From: JAADHI01 sp964451325
GTDB taxonomy: Bacteria; Nitrospirota; Nitrospiria; SBBL01; JAADHI01
Direction of reading: 5' to 3'
Length of the DNA: 64,000 bases
Assembly: GCA_964451325.1 (NCBI GenBank)
Contig: CAYVHO010000013.1
Span: 1 to 64,000 of the forward strand
Below the pieces are notes generated by a model that was not told the DNA's origin, did not search any database, and saw nothing but the letters and a program-made list of their open reading frames with translations. Made by a program: the position numbers and the translations under genes. Each line of letters opens with the position of its first letter. Within the stretch, counting starts at the first letter, position 1. This document shows positions 7,959 to 16,017 of this stretch, piece after piece.

Positions 7959-9263
7959 ATGAAAGCATTGCTGATTGAACCCTCCAAGCTCTATCAGGAA
8001 ATACTCGTGCAGACTTTAAATGACTTGGATTCTGAGGTGGTCTGCACAGGGCGGGCAGACGAAGCCCGGCAGATTATGGCATCTCAGCCCTTCGATTGTT
8101 TGATTGTTTCAATGGTATTGGGTGATATATCTGGACCCATCTTTTGCGCCCAGGTTCGTTCAGAGCGGCAATATTCCCGGCTGCCCATTTTTATGTTAAC
8201 AGCGAGTCAGGATAAAAATGCACTAGAGCATGCCATGAAATCTGGCATTACCGAAATCTTCCATAAAGACGATCTAAATGTTTTTAGAGACTATCTCTGT
8301 ACTTTTGAGGAAAGAATTGGAGGGGAGGGTGTTTCCGGAACAGTGCTCTACGTCGAAGATTGTCTTGTTATTTCAAAAATAACAACACATATTTTAGAGC
8401 GAATGGGGCTGACACTTCATCATTTTATCAATGCAGAAGATGCCATTGAATCCCTCTCATTGCGTCAATATGACTTGGTTTTGACCGATGTCATTTTAGG
8501 GGAAGGGATGAGTGGTGTCGGTTTTGTCAGGGCGCTACGAAGCGAAAACAGTCCCTATGCTGAAATCCCCGTCATCGTGATGTCGGGTTCTGATGATATG
8601 GCGCGGCGTATTGAGTTTTTACATTTTGGGGTCAGTGACTACATTTCAAAACCCGTTTTGAAGGAGGAGTTGGTTCTTCGTGTTAAAAACCTGATTACCC
8701 ATAAAAAACTACTCGACAAAATAAAATCCCAGGAAAAACAATTACGACGGCTGGCGATGACGGATCAATTGACGGCTTTAAAAAATCGCCACTATCTGAT
8801 GTCGGAGGGCCCTGCACGTGTGAGTCAGTCGAATCGTCATAAAATTCCTCTGAGTATGATCTTGATCGATTTAGATTGGTTTAAAAAAATTAATGATACT
8901 TACGGTCATGAAAAAGGGGATAGGGTGCTTTCTGAAGTGGGGGCGCTTCTGGAAGAAAGTTGCCGAAACGAAGATATTGCGTCGCGTTTTGGTGGAGAGG
9001 AGTTTTTATTGCTCTTGCCGCATTGCAATGAAACAGATGCAAAAATGATGGCGGAGCGACTACGAGAAAAGGTTACAGCGCTCAAGCCTGCGGGGGTTTC
9101 GATTACGGCAAGTTTGGGTATCGCAACTCTTCCATTGGGGGGGGCTTATAATTTTTTTCAGCTCTTTTCGGCTTCGGATAAGGCGCTGTATCAGTCAAAA
9201 TCTTCGGGTCGAAATTGTGTGACCGTCTGTTCTGTGACGGATGTCAAGGGTTCGTTTATTTGA
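7959..9263 (+). CDS. Diguanylate cyclase response regulator (REC-REC-GGDEF)
   Basis: 434 residues: a first receiver (about 1-118), a second receiver (about 127-245) and a GGDEF domain (about 270-425). It would make the second messenger cyclic di-GMP. The active site is GGEEF at 345-349, and an inhibitory RxxD site (Arg336-Asp339) sits exactly five residues before it, so product inhibition is expected. The second receiver has its phospho-acceptor Asp177 (LVLTDVIL) and acidic pair Glu133-Asp134. The first receiver has Ser51 where the Asp should be (LIVSMVLGD), so it probably cannot be phosphorylated and acts in dimerisation or binding. The architecture recalls PleD, which also has one degenerate receiver. 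No partner kinase is nearby. Confidence 0.9.
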   Translation: MKALLIEPSKLYQEILVQTLNDLDSEVVCTGRADEARQIMASQPFDCLIVSMVLGDISGPIFCAQVRSERQYSRLPIFMLTASQDKNALEHAMKSGITEIFHKDDLNVFRDYLCTFEERIGGEGVSGTVLYVEDCLVISKITTHILERMGLTLHHFINAEDAIESLSLRQYDLVLTDVILGEGMSGVGFVRALRSENSPYAEIPVIVMSGSDDMARRIEFLHFGVSDYISKPVLKEELVLRVKNLITHKKLLDKIKSQEKQLRRLAMTDQLTALKNRHYLMSEGPARVSQSNRHKIPLSMILIDLDWFKKINDTYGHEKGDRVLSEVGALLEESCRNEDIASRFGGEEFLLLLPHCNETDAKMMAERLREKVTALKPAGVSITASLGIATLPLGGAYNFFQLFSASDKALYQSKSSGRNCVTVCSVTDVKGSFI

Positions 9264-9288
9264 AGAGATAAACGGTCTTTTTATTCAG
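9253..9288 (+). terminator. Candidate terminator of the diguanylate cyclase gene
   Basis: CGTTTAT (9253-9259) pairs with ATAAACG (9268-9274) and is followed by GTCTTTTTATT. The stop codon lies in the loop. It falls in the convergent gap before rsmI. Confidence 0.45.
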
Positions 9289-10012
9289 ATTCGATTAGAG
9301 TTTCCTTAAGGTATTTACGTTTTATTTTTTTTGGGGGGATATACCCTTCGACAATGACGCAGGCCTCTCCTTTGAAGGTTTTTCCTTCAAAGGTTTTAAG
9401 AACTTCTAGAACCCTTCCCCGGATGATTTCTTCGTAATGTTTTGTGAGTTCTCTCCCAATGGAAACCCGTCTATCTCCAAAAATGATATGAATCGCCTCT
9501 AAGAGTGAAACGATACGATAAGGAGACTCGTAGAAAATGAGGCTGCGCGGATTGTCTTTTAAGGCTTCAAGTTGTTTATCGCGTTTGCCTTTTTTTCTGG
9601 CCAGAAATCCTTCAAAAATAAAACGATCTGTCGGAAGCCCGGAGACACAAAGTGCTGCGATGACCGCACTCGGCCCAGGAATGGGGCTGATGGGGATTTC
9701 ATGGGCGATGGCTTCCTTGATCAGGAAATAACCGGGATCGGAGATCGTGGGTGTCCCTGCGTCTGAAACGAGGGCGAAGGATTCTCCATCTTGTAGTCTT
9801 CTGATCATGACGGGCGTTTTAGCTTCTTTATTAAAATCATGGTAACTGGTCATCGGCGTGTGGATTTCAAAGTGGGCCAGCAGCTTTCCGGTGTGACGGG
9901 TGTCTTCTGCTGCGATGGTGGTGACTTCTTTTAAGATACGGATGGCCCGAAGCGTGATATCTTCTAAGTTGCCAATAGGGGTACTGACGATGTAGAGGGT
10001 GCCGGGGCTCAC
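9281..10012 (-). CDS. rsmI: 16S rRNA (cytidine-1402-2'-O)-methyltransferase
   Basis: 243 residues, at the short end for RsmI. It methylates the ribose of C1402 in the ribosomal P site using SAM. The start is diagnostic: GTLYIVSTPIGNLEDITLRA, then AAEDTRHTGKLL and the SDAGTPTISDPGYFL segment, followed by PGPSAVIAALCVSGLPTDRF. It begins with GTG four bases after the gmhA stop, so it is co-transcribed with the genes upstream on this strand. Families with a longer C-terminus carry an extra HTH-like tail that is absent here. Confidence 0.93.
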   Translation of the reverse strand: MSPGTLYIVSTPIGNLEDITLRAIRILKEVTTIAAEDTRHTGKLLAHFEIHTPMTSYHDFNKEAKTPVMIRRLQDGESFALVSDAGTPTISDPGYFLIKEAIAHEIPISPIPGPSAVIAALCVSGLPTDRFIFEGFLARKKGKRDKQLEALKDNPRSLIFYESPYRIVSLLEAIHIIFGDRRVSIGRELTKHYEEIIRGRVLEVLKTFEGKTFKGEACVIVEGYIPPKKIKRKYLKETLIESE

Positions 10013-10016
10013 GGTT

Positions 10017-10598
10017 TTAGCTTAGGTTTTGTTCGATGAGCAGACAGAGCAGATGTCCAATCATGATATGTGATTCCTGGATGCGTGCTGTTTTTGAAGA
10101 AGGGACTTTGAAACAGTGTGTGCATTCAAGTGCAAGCTGTCCGCCTTTTTCTCCTGTCATGCCGATGCTCGTTGCCCCTTTTTCTTTGGCCATACGAATG
10201 GCTTTGAGTACGTTGGGCGAGTTGCCACTGGTACTGATGGCGATGACGACGTCTCCTGTATTTGCGAGTCCTTGAACCTGTCGTGAAAAAATCTCCTCAT
10301 AGCCATAGTCATTGGCAATGGCGGTGAGGGTGGAGCTATTCGTGGTCAGCGCGATGGCTGGAAAGGCAGGTCTTTCCACTTCAAAACGTCCCAGTAGTTC
10401 TGCTGCGATATGCTGTGCATCTCCGGCGCTCCCGCCGTTTCCAAGTAGCATGAGTTTTCCACCGGATGCGATGGATTTTGTGATGAGATCAGCGACTTCC
10501 ACAATCAGGGGAACCATTGTTTCCAGTAGGGTTTCTTTGACACGAATGCTGTCTTGAATGCTGTTGCTGACTAAGGTTTCCGCCCTTGAGGTCTCCAT
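10017..10598 (-). CDS. gmhA: Phosphoheptose isomerase / SIS-domain protein (GmhA-like)
   Basis: 193 residues, the GmhA size. It converts sedoheptulose 7-phosphate to D-glycero-D-manno-heptose 7-phosphate, the first step towards LPS inner-core heptose. The SIS fold signatures are LLGNGGSAGDAQHIAAELLG, ALTTNSSTLTAIANDYG and ISTSGNSPNVLKAI, and the zinc-site helix ends with IQESHIMIGHLLC. Its ATG follows the stop of the upstream propeller gene with no gap. DiaA-type SIS proteins are the main alternative, but the GmhA motifs fit better. Confidence 0.85.
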   Translation of the reverse strand: METSRAETLVSNSIQDSIRVKETLLETMVPLIVEVADLITKSIASGGKLMLLGNGGSAGDAQHIAAELLGRFEVERPAFPAIALTTNSSTLTAIANDYGYEEIFSRQVQGLANTGDVVIAISTSGNSPNVLKAIRMAKEKGATSIGMTGEKGGQLALECTHCFKVPSSKTARIQESHIMIGHLLCLLIEQNLS

Positions 10599-11717
10599 TC
10601 AATGACCTCGATATTGACTGACACCGCCAAAGGTGCCAAACCACTTATGACCTTCGTGGTCGATTTCAATCGAAAAAACAGCACCGAGGCCATCTTTTTC
10701 TGTGAAATTTTGAAATGTTTTCCCGTCAAAGCGACTCACACCTTTGCCTGTGCCGATCCATAAAATTCCTTTATCATCGAATTTCAGGGCATGCACCATA
10801 TTGCCGACAAGGCCATTTTCGATTGAATAGCTGGTCCAGTTTGAGCCGTCAAAATGGGAGAGCCCTGCGCCTAAGGTGCCAAACCAAAGATCGTCTTTTG
10901 AATCGACGGCGGAAGAGACGATGTAGTTGGGATTGTATCTGAGGGGTTTGTGATCTCCCTCGTGATGTTTCGGGGTGAAGGCCAGGCCTTTTGCTATCTC
11001 CGGTTTTTTCATCTCAATCTTTGCGCCGAGACCGTCTTTGCTGTCCCAGCTTTTCCAATTTTTTCCATCGAAGCGTGTGACACCTGCTTCTGTGCCAAAC
11101 CAAAAGGCCCCTTTTTTGTCCTGAGCCAAGGTGTAAACCCATTTGTCAATCAAACCATCATCTGTTGTATAGGTCTTAAAGCCTTTGCCGTCAAAAACAC
11201 TGACGCCTTTCCAAGTGGCAACCCACATGGTGCCAGAGGGATCAAAATGAACCCCGTAAACCCAGAGATCTCCTAATCCACGGCCTTTGGCATAACTTTT
11301 CCAGCTTGATGAGCCATAAGATGCGACGGTTCCTGTCCCGTAGGGGGTATAATTGATCCATTCGCTGTTTTTGTTTTTGAGGTGACTGAGTCCGCCTCCA
11401 ATGGTGCCGACCCACTTGTCCCCGTTAGGGGCAATGTCAATGGAATGCACGATGTTGGAGAGCAGACCTTCTTTTGTTGTGTAGGCCTCTTGTTTTCCCG
11501 TAGATAAGTTATAGGCGAGCAGACCATTTGAGGTGCCCACCCATAGGGTTTTATCCTCAATGGCAAGTGCGCGAACAATCGAAAAGAGCGAATAGTGATC
11601 CCAAAGTGATGTGTCAGGAGACTCCGGAGCGGATTGCGCATTGATCGAGACCGGATTCAAAAAAATAATGAAAGCAAGAAGGATGCTCAAAAAAAAGGGC
11701 TGCGGGTATTTATTCAA
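10599..11717 (-). CDS. Secreted two-component-regulator-type beta-propeller protein
   Basis: 372 residues: a signal peptide (about 1-27, ending SINAQS) and a row of two-component-regulator propeller repeats (about 40 residues each, with the pattern W-GT-GG-SR/H-FDG--W--Y---DGL). There is no membrane segment, kinase or HTH after the propeller, unlike the hybrid sensors in which these repeats are usually found. It is therefore a free periplasmic or exported propeller of unknown ligand. It is a clear paralogue of the lipoprotein at 35427-36530; both share the unusual long insert with RPKQ/KKPEIAK and the NPNYIV/NANYVL stretch. It abuts gmhA. Confidence 0.8.
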   Translation of the reverse strand: MNKYPQPFFLSILLAFIIFLNPVSINAQSAPESPDTSLWDHYSLFSIVRALAIEDKTLWVGTSNGLLAYNLSTGKQEAYTTKEGLLSNIVHSIDIAPNGDKWVGTIGGGLSHLKNKNSEWINYTPYGTGTVASYGSSSWKSYAKGRGLGDLWVYGVHFDPSGTMWVATWKGVSVFDGKGFKTYTTDDGLIDKWVYTLAQDKKGAFWFGTEAGVTRFDGKNWKSWDSKDGLGAKIEMKKPEIAKGLAFTPKHHEGDHKPLRYNPNYIVSSAVDSKDDLWFGTLGAGLSHFDGSNWTSYSIENGLVGNMVHALKFDDKGILWIGTGKGVSRFDGKTFQNFTEKDGLGAVFSIEIDHEGHKWFGTFGGVSQYRGH

Positions 11718-11741
11718 AAGTGGATCTCCATAAAGTTTCGT

Positions 11742-12563
11742 TTATTCATGGTAAGTGATTTTACGATAGGTGACTTCTGTGAGAACAAAGGGTCGCTTGC
11801 CTGGATTTCTTAAGGATTCGGATGCGGTTTGAGAAATCCAATTGCCGATTTTATCGTATTCATATTTGTAACGTTTTTTTGTCATGATTTCACCGAGTCC
11901 ATTATAGCGGGTTTCTTCGGTCAAGACGCCTTTTCTGTTATAAACAAAAACCCGCCGAGTATTCAGTGATTTGACGACATGTTCTGGATTGATATTGGAA
12001 CGGATCATGTAGTGAAACTCTTCAATCATTCGACCTGCGTCATCGTATTTGTATTCCCACCTGAAGTGATTGTTGTTTTGCAGCGGAAAACGGTTTTCTT
12101 CCACAAGGTTCCCCGGAAGGTCGTAGCGATACGTGGTTCTGGAAAAGAAAGTACCATCGGGAGTCGAGCGTTTTTCCTCGCTTACACCGGAAGCTGCATC
12201 ATGTGTGTAAGTCCATTTGAAGGCAATATTTTTTTTGGCGTCGTACTCGACACCTTCGATCAGCGCTCCGCGGGCATCCCGTGTAAAAATAGAAGTGAAG
12301 TCGAGGGATTGCTCTCTATAAATTTGCGCTTCTTCAATGCGATGTCCCGCCGGGTCGTAGGTGCTTGAAAGCCAGGGCATGGGTGGGTCTTCCTCAATCC
12401 ACTTGCCATCTTGCGCTGTGATCTTTGCGATCTCAATATGAACATTTTTGACAGGGCCTTGTAAGCCTTCCCGAGCGGTATCTGTTTTGTCGAGGGCACC
12501 CGCAAAAGAAGTGGGTTGAAACAATCCAAAAATCAATAAATTCAATATGAGGAGGATTTTCAT
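11742..12563 (-). CDS. Exported YD-repeat-like protein, function unknown
   Basis: From the ATG at 12563 the protein has 273 residues and begins with a clean signal peptide (MKILLILNLLIFGLFQPTSF, cleaved near GALDK). A longer reading from 12614 would put 17 residues before it and is not favoured. The rest is a series of short beta-hairpin repeats of the YD/Rhs kind (YDPAGHRIEEAQIY, YDLPGNLVEENRF, YDDAGRMIEEFHY, YNRKGVLTEETRY). No Rhs core domain or toxin follows, so it is not a full Rhs protein. It lies 24 bases before the propeller gene and is probably in its operon. Confidence 0.6.
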   Translation of the reverse strand: MKILLILNLLIFGLFQPTSFAGALDKTDTAREGLQGPVKNVHIEIAKITAQDGKWIEEDPPMPWLSSTYDPAGHRIEEAQIYREQSLDFTSIFTRDARGALIEGVEYDAKKNIAFKWTYTHDAASGVSEEKRSTPDGTFFSRTTYRYDLPGNLVEENRFPLQNNNHFRWEYKYDDAGRMIEEFHYMIRSNINPEHVVKSLNTRRVFVYNRKGVLTEETRYNGLGEIMTKKRYKYEYDKIGNWISQTASESLRNPGKRPFVLTEVTYRKITYHE

Positions 12564-12590
12564 TGCGTGGAGAGAGATCCCTGAAATACG

Positions 12591-12628
12591 AAATCGCCCC
12601 GCAGGAGGAAACACCTGAGGGGCGATTT
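12591..12628 (-). terminator. Strong hairpin between the cytochrome and YD-repeat genes
   Basis: AAATCGCCCC (12591-12600) pairs perfectly with GGGGCGATTT (12619-12628), and an inner CAGG/CCTG stem shortens the loop. It follows the trihaem cytochrome stop on the minus strand. The tail is only partly T-rich, so it may terminate partially. Confidence 0.6.
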
Positions 12629-12653
12629 AATGAAAAAGATCATTGCAGAGGAT

Positions 12654-13373
12654 TTATTTTTTGTCGGCTTTTATTGGTTTGACGGAAGCCTCTTCTTTCG
12701 GTTTGACATGGCACCGGGTACAGTTGGCGATGGGAAAGGCCACTCGACCATGACAACGTCCGCAAAATTCACCGTTGACAATCTTCACCATCGAAATGGG
12801 GTTTCCACCTTTTTTCATCATGAAGATGCCTGGATGGCAGTTGGTGCAATCCAGCCAATAAGTATGAGGCTCATGTGGAAAAATAACATTCGGCATTGAA
12901 CCCACTGCTGGGATTTCAACATCAAATTTTAGTGGGGGGACATGTTTCTTGTCCAAATCCAGTGACTCATGTGGGTTAATCTTGTCCTCTTGAAATGCCT
13001 TAACCCAATCTTCAAGCCCGGTAGCATCTTTTGGAATATCCTGCATCACCACTTCCGGGTTCGTATTTTCCTTATTGAAAGGTGGTCCCGGAGTGGGCAT
13101 TCTCGAAGGGTTTTCAAAAACAGGGAGACCGGTTTCAGGTCTGGGTGCGACCAAAGATCGTTTGTCTCCCCCGCCCGCCGCCAGTTCTTTTTCCTCAACC
13201 TGCATTGGCGCTTTTGCCTGGGCAACAACCACTGCCTCACTTTGAGAACCCGCCGCGGGCATAGCGGTTTCGCTCTTTGCCTGACGTGTACAGGCATAGA
13301 CTGAAATGAGAGAAAATACAACTAAAAGAACTCCCGTAAACCATTTCCTTTTTAGTCCTTTTGCCCAAGTCAT
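12654..13373 (-). CDS. Trihaem c7-type cytochrome lipoprotein
   Basis: 239 residues. The N-terminus is a lipoprotein signal with lipobox Cys28 (SVYAC). Residues 30-155 form a low-complexity, proline- and charge-rich spacer. The C-terminal domain has three haem sites: CTNCH (176-180), CGRCH (204-208) and CTRCH (218-222), with an extra ligand-like His pair in FPHEPH (165-170). The spacing matches the c(7)-type trihaem domain. It would be an anchored periplasmic or outer-membrane electron carrier. The start has GGAGG eight bases upstream. The haem domain is paralogous to the next gene up the strand (13445-13816), with which it forms an operon. Confidence 0.88.
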   Translation of the reverse strand: MTWAKGLKRKWFTGVLLVVFSLISVYACTRQAKSETAMPAAGSQSEAVVVAQAKAPMQVEEKELAAGGGDKRSLVAPRPETGLPVFENPSRMPTPGPPFNKENTNPEVVMQDIPKDATGLEDWVKAFQEDKINPHESLDLDKKHVPPLKFDVEIPAVGSMPNVIFPHEPHTYWLDCTNCHPGIFMMKKGGNPISMVKIVNGEFCGRCHGRVAFPIANCTRCHVKPKEEASVKPIKADKK

Positions 13374-13444
13374 ATAAAAATCCTCCAGATATCAATCGAC
13401 AACTAACTTTTAAGTAACGACTCTTCAAATGTGTGAAAAACGGT

Positions 13445-13816
13445 CTACTTTGGAAATCCCTCGAGTACCCCGGTTTTCATTCCTGGTGTTCCTGAGTGAC
13501 ATCGAGCGCACTCAATGGGTTTCCATGAAATCGTGCCATTATGGCATTTTCCACAAAACTGACCGTCAATAACAATTTTCTTCATATCAATGTCATTGGC
13601 ACCCGAACGCATTTCAAAAATTGCAGGGTGACAGACTTTGCACTTAAATTCCGCCCGATGATACCAGTGGGGAAACACAACGGGTGGCATTCCTCTTTTT
13701 TCCGCCTTGTTGTTCAGTACCATGTCGCCAAAATAAGCCGAAGCATGATCTGCGGTAAACAAGAACGAAAGCAGAAGGGTCATGCCCAACAATATGCCTA
13801 AACGTGCCTTTTTCAT
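13445..13816 (-). CDS. Small trihaem c7-type cytochrome, periplasmic
   Basis: 123 residues: a signal peptide (about 1-27, ending DHASA) and one trihaem domain with CKVCH (59-63), CGKCH (88-92) and CARCH (103-107). VVFPHWYH precedes the first site as in the neighbouring lipoprotein. Without a lipobox it should be a soluble periplasmic carrier. GGGAGG stands before the ATG. It is transcribed away from the large cytochrome cluster starting at 14103, with a shared intergenic region between them. Confidence 0.88.
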   Translation of the reverse strand: MKKARLGILLGMTLLLSFLFTADHASAYFGDMVLNNKAEKRGMPPVVFPHWYHRAEFKCKVCHPAIFEMRSGANDIDMKKIVIDGQFCGKCHNGTISWKPIECARCHSGTPGMKTGVLEGFPK

Positions 13817-13855
13817 CGTCCCTCCCTAATTCCGATATATGACAAAGTTGGGGGA

Positions 13856-13884
13856 TGATTACCATACCGATTTTTTTTTGTCAA
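13856..13884 (-). promoter_or_regulatory. Candidate promoter for the trihaem cytochrome operon
   Basis: On the minus strand TTGACA (13884-13879) is followed after 17 bases by TAATCA (13861-13856). The -35 is perfect, the -10 poor. Confidence 0.35.
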
Positions 13885-14102
13885 CATGTTTGCAAAGGAT
13901 TTTATTTGATTTTAACGGACTTGTTTCTTCCTCTTCTTTCTCGATAAAACGCTAAATTGAAAAATTCAAAATAAATTGGATGCAGAGCTAGCAATTTGTA
14001 CATTTTTTGTCTATATTACCCCATTATTATTGCACCGCATTGTTTCCATCGCGGTATTTCCCGTATTCGCCATTCCATTATAGTAGGGAGTTGTTGTTTA
14101 GG
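13885..14102. other. AT-rich divergent intergenic region
   Basis: This stretch separates the two oppositely transcribed cytochrome operons. It is AT-rich. A TATATT at 14012-14017 could serve as a -10 for the plus-strand genes, but no matching -35 is convincing. No palindrome or RNA gene is evident. Confidence 0.4.
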
Positions 14103-14909
14103 GTGAAGAATAAAGGGCTTAAAATTGCGCTTCCGTTCTTGATGGCGGTTCTTCTTTTGTTCCTTGCCGTTTCTGCAAAAGGCGGATCGATCATTCGTTC
14201 CCGGCATGATCTTTCTTCTCTCAATTGGCGGGGCTATCAGACTGAAACCGGTCCGATGCAGGGCGGTACCTATAGCGACTACCGGGAAGCCTGTGTCTAT
14301 TGTCACACGCCCCATAATAGCAGCAGTGCTGCGCCACTTTGGAATCGTGAACTACCGAAGGAGCGGGAATATCGGATGTATTCCAGCCCCAATTTTGACT
14401 CTAAAATGCCCAAAGCACCGGATGGGATTTCTCTCGCCTGTCTCTCTTGTCATGACGGCTCTGTTGCGGTCGACTCGGTTCTAAAACCACCCAAATTCCA
14501 CAGTATTGTCGATGCAGGGGTCAAACACCGGATGACTCTGGAAGGCGAGCCGGGAACGGATGGCTGCTCAAAGTGCCACAATCGTTCGGAAGGAGCCTAT
14601 GGCGGGGTTTCTGGAGCTCATGACGCAACCATTCGTTATTTTACAAAAGATTTGCGGGACGACCATGCCTTTTCAATGGTTTATCCTTCTCTGGATATTG
14701 ACCCCCAATTTAACCAGCCCACAATATTGAAGGCAGATGGGGGACGCATGTTTGAAAATGGGATACAGACCTTCGAGGGCGACAAGGTGCAGTGTGCTTC
14801 CTGTCACGATATTCACAGCCCTGATGAAAAGAATTTGGAAGGGCGAGATCCCTTCCTTCGGACTTCAAACCGAGGAAGCGCCCTTTGTTTGACTTGTCAT
14901 CAAAAATAG
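14103..14909 (+). CDS. Pentahaem cytochrome c, doubled-CXXCH type
   Basis: The frame is open from 14007, but the sensible start is GTG at 14103 (268 residues). It places a normal signal peptide at the N-terminus (KNKGLKIALPFLMAVLLLFL) and has GGAG twelve bases upstream. Five haem sites are visible: CVYCHTPH, CLSCHDG, CSKCHN, CASCHDIH and a last CLTCH two residues from the end. DLRDDHAFSM in the middle is shared with the two other large cytochromes of the cluster and may supply a distal haem ligand. Likely a periplasmic or exported electron carrier. The next gene begins 10 bases later. Confidence 0.85.
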   Translation: MKNKGLKIALPFLMAVLLLFLAVSAKGGSIIRSRHDLSSLNWRGYQTETGPMQGGTYSDYREACVYCHTPHNSSSAAPLWNRELPKEREYRMYSSPNFDSKMPKAPDGISLACLSCHDGSVAVDSVLKPPKFHSIVDAGVKHRMTLEGEPGTDGCSKCHNRSEGAYGGVSGAHDATIRYFTKDLRDDHAFSMVYPSLDIDPQFNQPTILKADGGRMFENGIQTFEGDKVQCASCHDIHSPDEKNLEGRDPFLRTSNRGSALCLTCHQK

Positions 14910-14919
14910 GAGTGATTGT

Positions 14920-16017
14920 TTGACTGCGCGTAGCCGTATTATAAGCTTTTTTCTTCTTGTGTTCGTGTTAGCGGGCTGTGGTGGTCGCACGCTGCGAACG
15001 GAACCTGAGCTCTTCTGGCCACCCGCACCCGAAACGCCGCGCATCAAATTTGTCAAAACCATTTCATCCTCTGAAGACGTTGAAGAAAAAACCTGGCTTG
15101 ATCATGTGAAGGCCTTTTTGTTTGGAGGTTCATCCTCAGCGCATCTTGTCAAGCCCTATGCTGTTTTTGCAAGCCCCTCGGGCCGTGTGTATGTGGCGGA
15201 TTCTGGCTGGCGAAAAGTCCTTGTTTTTGATGAAACCCAGAAACGCTTTTCCATGTTGGGCGTAGATGGCCCCGGTGCTTTATCGGGCCCCTTAGGTGTA
15301 ACTGTAGATGCGTCTGGACGGGTTTATGTCACAGACATGGTTCATCAGAAAGGTTTTGTTTATGACCCGGAAGGCCAGTTCCTCTTTAATTTTGGAGATA
15401 AAAACCAGTTAGAGCGCCCCGTTGGAGTTGCCGTAAACAACACCCTAAAGCGTGTCTACGTGGTCGATGCAAGGAAACATCAGGTTTTTGTCTACGACTT
15501 TGAGGGGAAATTCCTGTTTGTCTTTGGGGAACGGGGAACGGACGATGGTCATTTCAATTTCCCCGCCAACCTCTTTGTGGATACGCAGGGAAAAATCTAT
15601 ATCACCGACATGAATTTTCGGGTTCAGATTTTTGATGCTGACGGCAAGTTCCAATCGAAATTTGGCGGTGTTGGCACGGGTTTTGGCCAATTTTCTTTAC
15701 CCAAGGGTGTTGGCGTGGATTCAAAGGGCCATATCTATGTTGTCGACGCACGTTTTAACAACGTGCAGATTTTTGATCCGACCGGGCAACTCTTGCTGTT
15801 CTTTGGTGAATTTGGCGGAGAAAAGGGTCAGTTTTGGTTGCCTGCGGGTTTGAGTGTGGATGCGCAGAACAGAATCTATATCGCAGATCAATACAATCAT
15901 CGTATCAATGTTTTTCAGTATCTTGATCCGGTGGAAAGCACCCCATCTGAGGTCTCTGAAAATGTCTCTGAAATATTTCATGTTTCGAAAGAGGAAGGAG
16001 CCCTTGCTCCACAATGA
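14920..16017 (+). CDS. Six-bladed NHL-repeat beta-propeller lipoprotein
   Basis: 365 residues, starting at TTG with AGGAG six bases upstream. The signal ends in lipobox LAGC (Cys20). The mature part begins ELFWPPAPETPRIKFV, a motif seen in propeller lipoproteins next to multihaem cytochromes. Six NHL blades follow, each with a GV-VD--G-IYV-D pattern (PLGVTVDASGRVYVTD, PKGVGVDSKGHIYVVD). It should sit at the outer membrane as a binding or assembly scaffold, not an enzyme. It overlaps the next cytochrome gene by four bases (ATGA) and is a paralogue of 19634-20680. Confidence 0.86.
   Translation: MTARSRIISFFLLVFVLAGCGGRTLRTEPELFWPPAPETPRIKFVKTISSSEDVEEKTWLDHVKAFLFGGSSSAHLVKPYAVFASPSGRVYVADSGWRKVLVFDETQKRFSMLGVDGPGALSGPLGVTVDASGRVYVTDMVHQKGFVYDPEGQFLFNFGDKNQLERPVGVAVNNTLKRVYVVDARKHQVFVYDFEGKFLFVFGERGTDDGHFNFPANLFVDTQGKIYITDMNFRVQIFDADGKFQSKFGGVGTGFGQFSLPKGVGVDSKGHIYVVDARFNNVQIFDPTGQLLLFFGEFGGEKGQFWLPAGLSVDAQNRIYIADQYNHRINVFQYLDPVESTPSEVSENVSEIFHVSKEEGALAPQ

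Noticed and set aside
13996..14017. TTGTAC/TATATT as promoter of the pentahaem cytochrome operon
   Set aside because: The spacing is only ten bases; no acceptable -35 exists at 16-18 bases.
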